This document shows, in pieces, positions 11,183 to 22,200 of a DNA stretch of 64,000 bases. The DNA comes from Cyclobacterium sp. (GTDB taxonomy: Bacteria; Bacteroidota; Bacteroidia; Cytophagales; Cyclobacteriaceae): assembly GCF_014762705.1 (NCBI RefSeq), contig NZ_JABURL010000123.1:1-64000 (forward strand). The letters run 5' to 3'. Position 1 is the first letter of the stretch, and each line of letters starts with the position of its first letter. A model generated the notes under the pieces. It was not told the DNA's origin and ran no database searches. It saw only the letters and a program-made list of their open reading frames with translations. A program made the position numbers and the translations under genes.

Positions 11183-11602
11183 ATGATATTTACTGAAAAA
11201 CCGGATCTAAATTTTTTAAATCAAATGGGAAAGGAAAGCATGACCGGTTTTCTTGAGATTACTTACACAGCCATTGGGGATGATTTTCTGGAAGCCACCA
11301 TGCCTGTGGGACCAAAAACCAAACAACCATTTGGATTGTTACATGGGGGAGCCAGTGTGGTGTTGGCCGAAAGTCTCGGCTCGGTAGCAGCCTCCCTGAC
11401 TTTGGAAAATGACAAAGCCTATGCAGTGGGATTGGAGATCAATGCGAATCACCTGAGGCCCGTAAAGGAAGGAAGTGTGACAGGAAGGGCCACGCCCATA
11501 CATTTGGGCAAGAAAACCCAGGTTTGGGAGATAAAAATAAAGGATAACAAAGACAGACTATCTTGCATCAGCCGCATTACCCTGGCCATTCTTGAAAAGT
11601 AA
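11183..11602 (+). CDS. Hotdog-fold thioesterase, probably 1,4-dihydroxy-2-naphthoyl-CoA hydrolase
   Basis: PaaI/MenI-like FGLLHGGASVVLAESLGSVAA; directly upstream of menF/menD. Confidence 0.85.
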   Translation: MIFTEKPDLNFLNQMGKESMTGFLEITYTAIGDDFLEATMPVGPKTKQPFGLLHGGASVVLAESLGSVAASLTLENDKAYAVGLEINANHLRPVKEGSVTGRATPIHLGKKTQVWEIKIKDNKDRLSCISRITLAILEK

Positions 11603-11608
11603 GATTTT

Positions 11609-12811
11609 ATGGAAACAACCAATAAGATAGCCGAAATTACGAAAGCCCTATTGCTGGAGCATCTGTTGTTCAGGGCACTGCATGAAAATTTACCCATTGC
11701 CATTTGGAAAAAACCCAAGCAGCCACTAATTGAGGTTATCATTGACGAAGACAAAGAGGGCATCAAACAGCCTGGCATGGACCTGGATCAACTGCCTCCC
11801 GGATTTATGATCCATCCATTTCTTCATTCGAAAGACCACCAACCTTTCTTTATCAAAGCCACCAATTATTACCGGTTTAGCCTGGATGAGAACGATTTGT
11901 CGGATGATCAATTTCCAATTTGGGAAAATTCAAATAAAGAACTGACAGTAAAGATCCGTGATATCATCCAATCCTTTCCTGCAGGCAAAAAGGCAAAAGC
12001 CTCCCGAAAGTCAGATTTTATCCAGACAGTCAATAAAGCCATTGAATCCATAGCATCCGGAAAGCTGTATAAGGTGGTGCCTGCCCGTCTGAAGAAAATG
12101 ACCCTTCCCTCGGATTTCGATTTGGCAGGTACCTTTCTGGCCCTTTGTGATGCCTATCCCAATGCTTTTATCAATTGTTTCTACAGTGAATCCACGGGAT
12201 TCTGGATCGGGGCCAGCCCGGAAACCCTGATCAAGACCAGGGGGGATAGTTTTTATACCATGGCATTGGCAGGAACCCAGAAGGCAAAAGGGGATAACCC
12301 CTTAAAAAATGCCGCATGGACACAAAAAGAAATTGAAGAACAGGCCCTGGTAAGTCGATATATTGTGGATTGTTTCAAGAAAATCCGGCTAAGGGAATAC
12401 CTGGAATTAGGACCTAAAACCACCATAGCAGGTGGCCTGCTGCATCTAAAGTCTGAGTTTCTGGTGGATATGAAAGCGACCAATTTCCCACAATTGGGCA
12501 GCGTGATGCTAGAATTACTACACCCTACTTCTGCCGTATGTGGCATGCCAAAAGCGGAAGCCCTGGAACTCCTTGAAACTGAAGAGAATTTTGACCGGTC
12601 CTATTTTTCCGGTTTTATTGGCCCTGTCAATATTGAAGCGGAGACCGCATTGTATGTCAACCTCCGTTGTGCCAAATTGGAAAACAAGGAAGTCCTTCTT
12701 TTTGCTGGGGCGGGGGTCACGGAAGATTCTGTCCCTGAAAAAGAATGGGAAGAAACGGAAATGAAATGCAACATCATAGGAAAAATCATCAAAACCAACC
12801 AATCCCGTTGA
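11609..12811 (+). CDS. menF: Isochorismate synthase
   Basis: Chorismate-binding fold motifs SPETLIKTRGDSFYTMALAGT and FSGFIGPVN...AGAGVTEDSVPEKEWEET. Confidence 0.9.
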   Translation: METTNKIAEITKALLLEHLLFRALHENLPIAIWKKPKQPLIEVIIDEDKEGIKQPGMDLDQLPPGFMIHPFLHSKDHQPFFIKATNYYRFSLDENDLSDDQFPIWENSNKELTVKIRDIIQSFPAGKKAKASRKSDFIQTVNKAIESIASGKLYKVVPARLKKMTLPSDFDLAGTFLALCDAYPNAFINCFYSESTGFWIGASPETLIKTRGDSFYTMALAGTQKAKGDNPLKNAAWTQKEIEEQALVSRYIVDCFKKIRLREYLELGPKTTIAGGLLHLKSEFLVDMKATNFPQLGSVMLELLHPTSAVCGMPKAEALELLETEENFDRSYFSGFIGPVNIEAETALYVNLRCAKLENKEVLLFAGAGVTEDSVPEKEWEETEMKCNIIGKIIKTNQSR

Positions 12812-14511
12812 TACTCCCTCAAATCAGCCACCTGGTTTCTATTTGTGCAAAAAGTGGTGTTACACAAGCCATTCTTTCTCCGGGGTCCAGGTGTGCTCCT
12901 TTATCGCTGGCCTTCATCAGGCATCCTAACATCCATTGCAGAACCATATCTGATGAAAGATCAGCGGCCTTCATGGCTTTGGGCATGGCACAGCAACTCA
13001 ACAAGCCTGTTGTATTGGTCTGTACAAGTGGTTCTGCTACCTTAAATTACGGACCCGCCATTGCAGAAGCCTTTTACCAGCAAATTCCCCTATTGATCCT
13101 CACGGCAGACCGTCCGGCAGAATGGATAGAACAGTGGGATGGCCAAACTATCCGGCAACAAGATATCTATGCCCCCCATATCAAAGGTAGTTTTACTTTC
13201 CCTGATGATGCAAGCCCAACAGACAAACTGTGGCATGCCAAACGGACCGTCAAAGAAGCCATTGTACTTTCAAAAACCTTTCCCTGTGGCCCCGTACACA
13301 TCAATATCCCGCTAAGGGAACCCTTTTACCCTGCTCCGGGGGAAAACTATAATTTCGAAATTACAGACATGGAGCCGGTTTTGGATGTGGAGACGGGAAG
13401 CTATGCTCTCAGGGAAGAGGTCAGACAAAAATTAAAAAATCAGTTGTCAGGCTTTAAAAGGATACTGCTCCTTCCAGGTCAGCAAAAACCCAACCTGAAA
13501 ATTAAAAGGCTGCTGGAAGAAATTGTCCAAAACCAAAAAGGACTCCTGGTAACGGATGTGACCAGCAATATGGCCCAACCGCTGGCCATCGTTCATCATG
13601 ATTTTTTTGCAGCCGAGGCTTCAAAGGATAAAGAAATGGTCCCAGACTTGCTGATTAGTTTTGGCAAATCCATATTATCCAAGTCGTTAAAACAGTTTTT
13701 AAGGAATTGCCCCGTGTCTCACTGGCATGTACAGCCTGAAGGCAGGGTCCCGGATCCATTCCAACACCTGGATCAAATCATTCGGCTACAACCCGAAACA
13801 TTCCTTGAATTTCTGCTAAAGGAAGGTCCTGAAATAGATCCGGTTTTTGGCCAGGCCTGGAAAGACAAAAATGAGATCGTAAAAGTTCAGCTTCCCCAAA
13901 TGCTTAATGGGGCTTCATTCGGGGAATTGAAAGCATTGTCACGCATTTTGCATTCCTTACCAGCAGCAGGAAAAGTACATCTGGCCAACAGCATGGCTGT
14001 CAGAAATGTGAATTTTTTGGGCTTAAGCCAGGATAAAATCGAAATCATCTGTAACAGGGGCACCAGTGGTATTGATGGCAGCAACAGTACAGCGGTGGGC
14101 TGTACTTTCACCACCAAAGAACCTGTTACGCTGATTACGGGTGACCTGGCTTTCTTTTACGACAGGAATGCTTTTTGGCATCAATACAACATGAGCAATC
14201 TCAGGATTATTTTGTTCAACAATCATGGAGGAGGAATTTTCCGCATGATAGATGGACCTTCCAATTTGCCTGAACTGGAAGAATACTTTGAAACGCGGCA
14301 GAGACTTAACGCCAGGCTGCTGGCCAAAGAGATGGGATTCGAATATACACTGGTCAAATCCATGCCCGGGCTTAAAAAGGGCTTAACCGATTTCTTTCAG
14401 GATTCCATAAAACCTAAAATAATTGAAATTGAAAGCAGCAGTGAGCTCAACTCCCGGGTTTTGAAGTCCTTTCGGAGAAAAATCAAGGCAAGAATCTCCA
14501 AACAGGAATAA
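12808..14511 (+). CDS. menD: 2-succinyl-5-enolpyruvyl-6-hydroxy-3-cyclohexene-1-carboxylate synthase
   Basis: ThDP enzyme: GVTQAILSPGSRCAPLSLAF, TSGSATLNYGPAIAEAFY, NRGTSGIDGSNSTAVG, NHGGGIFRMI. ORF track starts at ATG 12745, but that start overlaps menF by 67 nt; TTG 12808 overlapping the menF TGA is a likely start. Confidence 0.93.
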   Translation: MILPQISHLVSICAKSGVTQAILSPGSRCAPLSLAFIRHPNIHCRTISDERSAAFMALGMAQQLNKPVVLVCTSGSATLNYGPAIAEAFYQQIPLLILTADRPAEWIEQWDGQTIRQQDIYAPHIKGSFTFPDDASPTDKLWHAKRTVKEAIVLSKTFPCGPVHINIPLREPFYPAPGENYNFEITDMEPVLDVETGSYALREEVRQKLKNQLSGFKRILLLPGQQKPNLKIKRLLEEIVQNQKGLLVTDVTSNMAQPLAIVHHDFFAAEASKDKEMVPDLLISFGKSILSKSLKQFLRNCPVSHWHVQPEGRVPDPFQHLDQIIRLQPETFLEFLLKEGPEIDPVFGQAWKDKNEIVKVQLPQMLNGASFGELKALSRILHSLPAAGKVHLANSMAVRNVNFLGLSQDKIEIICNRGTSGIDGSNSTAVGCTFTTKEPVTLITGDLAFFYDRNAFWHQYNMSNLRIILFNNHGGGIFRMIDGPSNLPELEEYFETRQRLNARLLAKEMGFEYTLVKSMPGLKKGLTDFFQDSIKPKIIEIESSSELNSRVLKSFRRKIKARISKQE

Positions 14512-14592
14512 TTTTTGAAAAAGTATTTCATTGTAAAAAAAATCTGATTTGTTTTTTCTACATTTAAGCCAATGAATTTAACCATTTGAATC

Positions 14593-15474
14593 ATGCAAAA
14601 GCAATTCAACGAAAAGGAAAATGCTCCTTTGGGCAATATTGAAGAATGGGAAGAGGACTTAAAAGTGCGTTATCCCAAACCTAAATCCGAACAAGCAAAA
14701 AGCAAGGAGGACTATCGGAATTATCACGATTCTGAACGCATAGATACTGTAAGGGAATTTTACCGTTTGAATCACCAATACCAGACCTATGACTTCGTTT
14801 GCCAAAAACAAGCGGATTTCCTGAAGTTTGACAAGAAGGAAATGCCTTTCTGGGATGCCATAGCTTACCTCAACACCCTGGTGGATGACTCTGACCCAGA
14901 CATCAGCCTGGACCAGCTACAGCACCTGTTGCAGACTTCTGAAGCCATCAGGGCCGATGGGCACCCTGATTGGTTTGTTTTGACTGGCTTTATCCACGAT
15001 ATGGGCAAAGTGTTGTGCCTTTTTGGAGAACCCCAGTGGGCTGTGGTTGGGGATACTTTTCCGGTAGGTTGCGGGCATTCTGATAAAATCGTATACCCGG
15101 AATATTTTAAAGCCAACCCTGATACGGATAATGAACGATTCAATACCAGGTATGGTGTTTATGAACCCAATACAGGGCTGGAAAATGTAAAAATGTCCTG
15201 GGGACATGATGAATACCTTTACCAAATGGTAAAGGATTATTTGCCCGAACCTGCCTTATACATGATTCGGTATCATTCTTTTTATGCCCAGCATAGGGAG
15301 GGTGCATACGACCATCTTTTAAGCGACCATGACAAGGAAATGTTTAAATGGGTAGATAAATTTAACCCCTATGACTTGTATTCCAAGGTACCGGTGCCAC
15401 CAGATGCCAAAGCCTTAAGACCATATTATGAGGACCTGGTAGCGAAATACCTGCCGGCGACCATGAAGTTTTAA
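14593..15474 (+). CDS. Inositol oxygenase (MIOX)
   Basis: MIOX signature [31 protein letters not shown] plus [17 protein letters not shown]. Confidence 0.93.
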   Translation: MQKQFNEKENAPLGNIEEWEEDLKVRYPKPKSEQAKSKEDYRNYHDSERIDTVREFYRLNHQYQTYDFVCQKQADFLKFDKKEMPFWDAIAYLNTLVDDSDPDISLDQLQHLLQTSEAIRADGHPDWFVLTGFIHDMGKVLCLFGEPQWAVVGDTFPVGCGHSDKIVYPEYFKANPDTDNERFNTRYGVYEPNTGLENVKMSWGHDEYLYQMVKDYLPEPALYMIRYHSFYAQHREGAYDHLLSDHDKEMFKWVDKFNPYDLYSKVPVPPDAKALRPYYEDLVAKYLPATMKF

Positions 15475-15501
15475 TCATTTTACCAGAAAATGCCCCAATT
15501 C

Positions 15502-15532
15502 ATTGCTGCCCGGTAGCCCATCGGGCAGCAAT
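15502..15532 (+). promoter_or_regulatory. Intercistronic hairpin between MIOX and symporter genes
   Basis: ATTGCTGCCCG-gtagcccat-CGGGCAGCAAT, perfect 11-bp inverted repeat ending 13 nt before the ATG at 15546. Confidence 0.6.
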
Positions 15533-15545
15533 TTAATGTTAACCC

Positions 15546-17120
15546 ATGCTTACAGCCCTTACCTTTATAGGTTTTACACTTTTTGTAGCTTTTCTTTCCT
15601 GGTATAAATTACGAAAAGACGATATCAGTTCCAGAGACGGCTATTTCCTGGGAGGGCGATCACTTACAGGTGGTGTCATTGCAGGGTCCATGATATTGAC
15701 CAATATCTCCACAGAACACCTGATCGGACTTAATGGATCTGCCTATAAGAATGGCATGATCATCATTGCCTGGGAGGTCACCAGTGCCATTGCCCTGGTG
15801 ATTGCGGCATTGTATTTTCTCCCTATTTACCTGAAAATGGGCTTAACCACCATTCCGCAATACCTGGAAAACAGGTTTGACAGTAGTACCAAAACCATCG
15901 TGGCATTTCTGCTCATGGTCTCGTTTGTGGTCACCTTGCTTCCCATTGTTCTCTACACAGGTGCCATCAACCTGGAAAGTATTTTCAATGTTTCAGAAGT
16001 GCTGAACGTCGGCCTTTCGGAGGGAATCTGGATTACCGTTATTACTATTGGTGTAATCGGATCCATCTATGCTATCTTTGGAGGCTTAAAAGCCGTGGCC
16101 CTTTCAGATTCCATCAATGCCATAGGACTTATTATCGGAGGCTTAATGGTACCTGTATTTGCACTTTGGGATATAGGAGACGGGAACATTTTCACCGGAA
16201 TGAGCAAGGTGTATGATTATGCGCCTGAAAAATTCAACGTCATTGGTAAGGCAGACTCGGTTTTGCCATTCAGTACCATTTTTACCGGGCTGATGATCAA
16301 TCAGCTTTATTTCTGGGGGATGAACCAGACCATTATTCAACGTGCTTTTGGAGCCAAAAACATGGCTGAGGCACAAAAAGGGCTTTTGCTTACGGGCTTG
16401 TTTAAAATCCTGATACCCCTGATCATTGTTTTGCCAGGCATTATTGCCTATTATTATTACAGCGACCAATATTATGACAATCAGGATTTTATTTATCCCG
16501 TTTTGCTGACACGTGTCATGCCACTGGGATTGTTGGGTTTTTTCGCTGCTGTGGTCCTTGGAGCCATATTGAGTACCTTCAACAGTGTATTGAATTCGGC
16601 AGCCACCATTTTCAGCCTGGACATCTACAAAAAAATATTCCGACCCGATTGTTCTGACAAAACTTTGGTGCGGGTAGGACGCCTAAGCTCATTGGTATTG
16701 GCAGTCCTGGCCATTTTAATTGCTCCTCTGGTAGGAAATGCTCCGGAAGGCCTTTACCAGCTGATGCAACAGCTCAATGGTATCTTTTTTATTCCCATAG
16801 CTTCCATATTAATTGCCGGTTTCTTTATCCCAAAGGTAACTGCCAGAGCCGCCAAAATTGGTTTATTCACAGGCCTGTCTTTTTACCTGATCACCAGTTT
16901 TTTCCTGGATATTGGCATTCATTTCATCCATATTTGGGCCATTGAGTTTATTCTAAACCTGGCCTTGATGCTGTTGGTTAGCCATTATTTTCCCGGAAAA
17001 CCAAATACCTTTGTCAGCAGGCCTCCTGTATTGGAAATGAAACCCTGGAAATATGCCAGACCTGTAGCGGCTATCCTCTGCCTGGTGACTGTATTGATCT
17101 ATATCTGGCTGGGAAGTTGA
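15546..17120 (+). CDS. Sodium:solute symporter (SSS family)
   Basis: Multi-TM SSS-family features (GYFLGGRSLTGGVIAGSMILTNISTEHLIGLNG, FGGLKAVALSDSINAIGLIIGG); downstream of MIOX. Confidence 0.92.
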   Translation: MLTALTFIGFTLFVAFLSWYKLRKDDISSRDGYFLGGRSLTGGVIAGSMILTNISTEHLIGLNGSAYKNGMIIIAWEVTSAIALVIAALYFLPIYLKMGLTTIPQYLENRFDSSTKTIVAFLLMVSFVVTLLPIVLYTGAINLESIFNVSEVLNVGLSEGIWITVITIGVIGSIYAIFGGLKAVALSDSINAIGLIIGGLMVPVFALWDIGDGNIFTGMSKVYDYAPEKFNVIGKADSVLPFSTIFTGLMINQLYFWGMNQTIIQRAFGAKNMAEAQKGLLLTGLFKILIPLIIVLPGIIAYYYYSDQYYDNQDFIYPVLLTRVMPLGLLGFFAAVVLGAILSTFNSVLNSAATIFSLDIYKKIFRPDCSDKTLVRVGRLSSLVLAVLAILIAPLVGNAPEGLYQLMQQLNGIFFIPIASILIAGFFIPKVTARAAKIGLFTGLSFYLITSFFLDIGIHFIHIWAIEFILNLALMLLVSHYFPGKPNTFVSRPPVLEMKPWKYARPVAAILCLVTVLIYIWLGS

Positions 17121-17953
17121 TTTTTTAACCATCTGCTCATTTCCCATTAATTTGAATTCCCTGGTGTACTTCAGTGTCTTTTAGCTGTAACCTCAACTTT
17201 TCAGGTAAAACCCGAAATCCATTAACCTGATTTGGATGGATAAACTTGTGGGTAAGACCATGTTTATTTGCTCAGGCAATTCCCTTATTGAATACAAGCT
17301 AAAAAGAGCAAATCAGTCAAATCCCCCCACCTTTATTTCTTTTTAAGGCCTGTTTCCTTGTTTGAACGGTACTATTTTTGGTGCTTTTGTTATTAACTTT
17401 GTACTGTGGAATTAAGAATAGTAAAAATATCAACTTTTTTTTCCAGGTATATCCTCACCAATTTACTCGCTTTGTTTTTGGTGGGTCTTTCCGTGGCTGA
17501 GGGAAAAGAAGCTATTCATCAATTTCCTACAGCAGGTATACATTGGGACATGTCGGACCTAGACTTTGTGGATTTTCCCACCTCAGTGAGCAGAGGCCAG
17601 TCTGGAAATCAACAATCCAGGGAAATGATGCTCCCGCTTTTTTATTTAAAAAACAATCCTTTCCGCCTGCTACAGTTTTTACATGCCTCATTACCAGAAA
17701 TATTTACTCCATTCTCCACGCCAGGCCAAATCAGGCAAATCGTCTCCCTGGTAGTTTGGTGCAATGCCCCCTGATCCATTTCTCCTTTTTTAATGGTGAA
17801 GAGCTATTACTCTCTTGCACATCCTATTATCCTTTACAACCCAAAATAGCCACCATCCCGGATTGCGCGGAAATTGGTTGAAACTGCCTGTTTTCTTGCT
17901 GTTCACTGGATGGATAGAGCTTGTTCAAGTGTTTATTTAATCCCATTTCAGCA

Positions 17954-19186
17954 ATGAATAAAAAAATTCTGGGGCTCCGGTATTCCGGTATTAAAAATGC
18001 CCGATTTAATCACCTGTCTAAATTACTTGTCATAACGGTCATTGGGGCTACCTTTCTTTCCTGTAGTGAAGGAAGAGGTAAAAACAAGAAGAATGCAGAA
18101 GTGTTGGAAGTCCCTGTTTTTACCCTAATGCCCAAAGACATTGAGGTCCCCCAGACCTATGTCTGTGATCTTCAGGCGATACAATTTGTGGAAGTCAGGT
18201 CCAAGCTGGAAGGATTTGTAGAAGAAATATTTGTAGATGAAGGCCAGGAGGTAAAAAAAGGGCAACCCCTTTTCCAATTGTCATCGGCAGAATACAATGA
18301 ATTGGTCAATTCTGCTACTGCCAAACTCATGCAAGCCAGGGCAGAGGAGAAAGCCGCCACCCTGGAAATGGAAAGGCTGAAAGTGCTGGTGGACAAGAAG
18401 ATTTACTCTTCCTCTGAATTAGAGTTGGCACAATCGAGAAAAGAAATGGCCCAATCTGCGATCATGGAAGCCCAATCCATGCTAAAGAATGCCCAGGTAG
18501 GGCTTTCTTATACCACCATTAAAGCCCCCTTTGACGGCATAGTGGACCGGATACCCTACAAAACGGGCAGTTTGGTAAAAAGTGGAGACCTGCTGACCAA
18601 CATCACGGATATCAGTGAGATTTTTGCCTACTACCGTATCACGGAAAACGAATACCTGGAATACATGCGCGGGGAATTGGACAAGGACGCAGACTCAGAG
18701 CAAATGAATGAACAGGTGAGGGAAACCCTTAAAGACGAACAAGAGGAGATTTCGCTGATCCTTTCGGACGGGGTGGAATACCCTTACAAGGGTAAACTGG
18801 AAACCATGGAAGCGGACTTTGAACAAGGCACCGGTTCCATTGCGCTGCGGGTCCGGTTTCCAAACCCTGACGGCTTGATCAAACATGGGGCCAGCGGTAA
18901 GGTCCAAATGACCAATGAATTAAAAGACGTGTTCCTGATACCCCAAAAGTCCACTTTTGAAATTCAGGAATACAATTATGTCTACCTGGTAGATAAAGAA
19001 AACAAGGTAAATGTGAGAAGTTTCCGGCCATTGAGAAGGCATGGGTTATTCTATGTGGCCCAGGACTTTAACACCAATGACAAGGTGGTCCTTGAAGGCA
19101 TACAACTCCTGAAAGATGAGGCTACTGTAAAGCCAAATCCAATAGGTGAAGAAGAAGTGTACCATTCCTTGAATCTACCGCTTTAG
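17954..19186 (+). CDS. RND efflux periplasmic adaptor subunit
   Basis: HlyD/AcrA pattern (VEVRSKLEGFVEEIFVDEGQEVKKGQPLFQL; YTTIKAPFDGIVDRI); ORF track starts at 17921, lipoprotein-like start MNKKILGLRY at 17954 more likely. Confidence 0.92.
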   Translation: MNKKILGLRYSGIKNARFNHLSKLLVITVIGATFLSCSEGRGKNKKNAEVLEVPVFTLMPKDIEVPQTYVCDLQAIQFVEVRSKLEGFVEEIFVDEGQEVKKGQPLFQLSSAEYNELVNSATAKLMQARAEEKAATLEMERLKVLVDKKIYSSSELELAQSRKEMAQSAIMEAQSMLKNAQVGLSYTTIKAPFDGIVDRIPYKTGSLVKSGDLLTNITDISEIFAYYRITENEYLEYMRGELDKDADSEQMNEQVRETLKDEQEEISLILSDGVEYPYKGKLETMEADFEQGTGSIALRVRFPNPDGLIKHGASGKVQMTNELKDVFLIPQKSTFEIQEYNYVYLVDKENKVNVRSFRPLRRHGLFYVAQDFNTNDKVVLEGIQLLKDEATVKPNPIGEEEVYHSLNLPL

Positions 19187-19207
19187 CAGGCCAAAACCCA
19201 TTGACAA

Positions 19208-22200
19208 ATGTTTGATTTATTTATTAAACGACCCATTCTCTCCACAGTAATCTCCATATTGATTACTTTGATCGGATTATTGGCCCTTTTTGGTTTGCCC
19301 GTAACCCAATTCCCTGAAATTGTCCCCCCATCCGTAACCGTCACTTCCCAATACCGGGGAGCCAACGCTGAAGTGGTCACCAAAGCCGTCACCACCCCGC
19401 TAGAAAGGGCGATCAACGGTGTTCCCGGAATGACCTATATGTCATCGGTAAACACCAATGACGGGGTATCCGTGATCACGGTCTTTTTCAATGTGGGCAC
19501 TGATCCCGACCAGGCAGCCGTCAACGTACAAAACCGGGTAGCCACGGTAGTGGATGAATTGCCCGAAGAAGTCATTCGGGCCGGTGTCATGACAGAAAAA
19601 GAGGTGAATTCGATGTTGCTATACCTTAACCTCATGACATCGGACAGTACCCAGGACGAAAAATTTGTATACAATTTTGCCGACATCAACATCCTGCCCG
19701 AGCTTAAGCGGATCGACGGAGTGGGCCGGGCTGAAATCATGGGAAACAGGGATTATGCCATGCGTATCTGGCTGAACCCGGACCGCATGGTGGCTTATAA
19801 CCTAACCCCTCAGGATGTCAGTGAGGCCATACAAAGCCAAAACGTTGAAGCTGCTCCGGGGAAATCGGGAATCAGTTCCGACCGGGATCCCCAGGCCCTG
19901 CAATATGTGCTCAAGTACACCGGGAAATTTAATACTCAGGAAGATTATGAAAACATCACCTTAAAATCCCTGCCCGATGGCTCACTATTGAAAATTCGGG
20001 ATGTGGCAGAAGTAGAATTCGATTCCGAAGACTACAATATGGTTTCCATGACTGACGGGCGGCCTTCCGCCTCTATCATGATCAAACAGCGCCCCGGATC
20101 CAATGCCCGGGAGGTCATTCAAAACATCAAGGACAAGATGGAAGAACTTCAGGGATCTTCCTTTCCACCGGGCATGAAATATAATATCTCCTATGATGTC
20201 TCCCGATTTTTGGATGCCTCCATTTCGGAAGTGGTGAAAACCTTGATCGAGGCATTTTTGCTGGTATCATTTGTGGTGTTTATTTTCCTTCAAGATTGGA
20301 GGTCCACCCTTATCCCAGCCATAGCAGTGCCTGTCTCGCTTATTGGAACCTTCTTTTTTATGGGCCTTCTCGGATTCTCCATCAACATGCTGACCTTGTT
20401 TGCGATGGTACTGGCCATTGGCATAGTGGTGGACAATGCCATTGTCGTCGTGGAAGCCGTTCACGTGAAGATGCACCAAAACGGAATGAACGCCAAAGAG
20501 GCTACCTTCGCAGCCATGAAGGAAATTGGAGGTGCGATCATCGCCATTACCCTGGTCATGTCCGCCGTATTCATACCGGTAAGTTTTCTTTCTGGTCCTG
20601 TAGGGATTTTTTACCGGCAATTCTCTCTTACGCTGGCCATCGCCATTGTCATTTCCGGGATCAATGCCCTGACCCTTTCCCCGGCCTTATGCAGTTTGCT
20701 TTTGAAGCCTGTACATCACGAAAAAGGAAAAGGGCTGATGAGTCGTTTCTTTACGGCTTTCAACGAAAAATACGATGCTTTTTCGGGAAAATATGCCCAT
20801 TTCATAGGAAAAACCGCAGGAAGAAAAGCACTTACTTTTGGCATTTTAATCCTGTTTTTTGTCCTTACCTATGGCATGACCTTTGTTTTGCCCACGGGCT
20901 TTATCCCTAACGAAGATCAGGGGATGATTTATGTCAATGTGACCACTCCTCCGGGTTCAACCATGGACCGCACCCAACAGATAATGGATGATGTGCAAGC
21001 CTCCATCCTACCCTTTGAAGAGGTGGAAACCATCTCCACGCTGGCAGGATATAGCCTGCTTACCGAAACTGCCGGTGCTTCCTATGGCATGGGCATGATC
21101 AACCTGGTCGGATGGGATGACCGGGAAGCGGATGTCAATGAATTGATCCAAAAATACCAGGAAAGAACCGACCACATCACAGGTGCCTCTATCCAGTTTT
21201 TTGGTCCGCCTCCAGTACCAGGTTTTGGTAATGCATCTGGATTTGAATTGCAAATGCAGGACAAAACCGGAGGGGACCTGGAATTTACCGCCCAGACAGT
21301 AGACGATTTCCTTACAGCCATCAGACAAAGGCCGGAAATACAGGATGCCTTTACCAATTTTGACCCCTCATTCCCTCAGTATATCCTCAGGGTAGACCAT
21401 GACAAGGCCGCCAAACTGGGGGTTGACGTCCGTGCTTCCATGCAGACGCTACAGAGTTTTATAGGAAGTTATTACAGCTCCAATTTTATACAGTTTGGTC
21501 AGATGTACAAAGTCATGTTACAGGCCTCACCCGAATTCCGAACCAATCCGGAATCCCTGCTGAAAATGTACACCAAAAACAAGCAGGGAGAAATGGTCCC
21601 CTACTCTAATTTTGTGACCCTGGAACGGGTGTACGGTCCCGAGCAGCTGACCCGGTACAACATGTTTATATCCGCCATGGTCAATGGTGATGCCGCTCCA
21701 GGTTATTCCAGCGGAGATGCCATCCGGGCAGTAGAAGAAACCGCTGTTTCCATTCTTCCGAGAGGCTTTTCCATCGATTGGTCCGGTATGACCAGGGAAC
21801 AAATCGCCTCCGGCAATCAGGCAGTGTACATATTTATTATTTGCCTCCTGTTTGTTTACCTGCTCCTTGCAGCCCAATACGAAAGCTATCTGCTTCCTTT
21901 GCCTGTAATCCTCTCTTTACCGGCCGGGGTATTCGGTTCCTTCCTTTTATTATACCTCACAGGCTTGGAAAACAATATTTATGCGCAGGTTTCCCTGATC
22001 ATGCTGATCGGTCTGCTGGGTAAAAACGCCATTCTTATCATTGAGATTGCCGTTCAGTCCCGGCAAAAAGGCATGGGGATCCTGGCTTCAGCAAAACATG
22101 CGGCAGTAGAAAGGCTACGGCCCATCCTGATGACTTCATTCGCATTTATCAGCGGCCTGATCCCACTTGCGCTTGCCAGCGGAGCGGGAGCTATAGGCAA

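Noticed and set aside
20296-20910. 204-aa alternative-frame ORF
   Set aside because: Inside the intact RND transporter gene; Cys/His/Arg-rich shadow translation.
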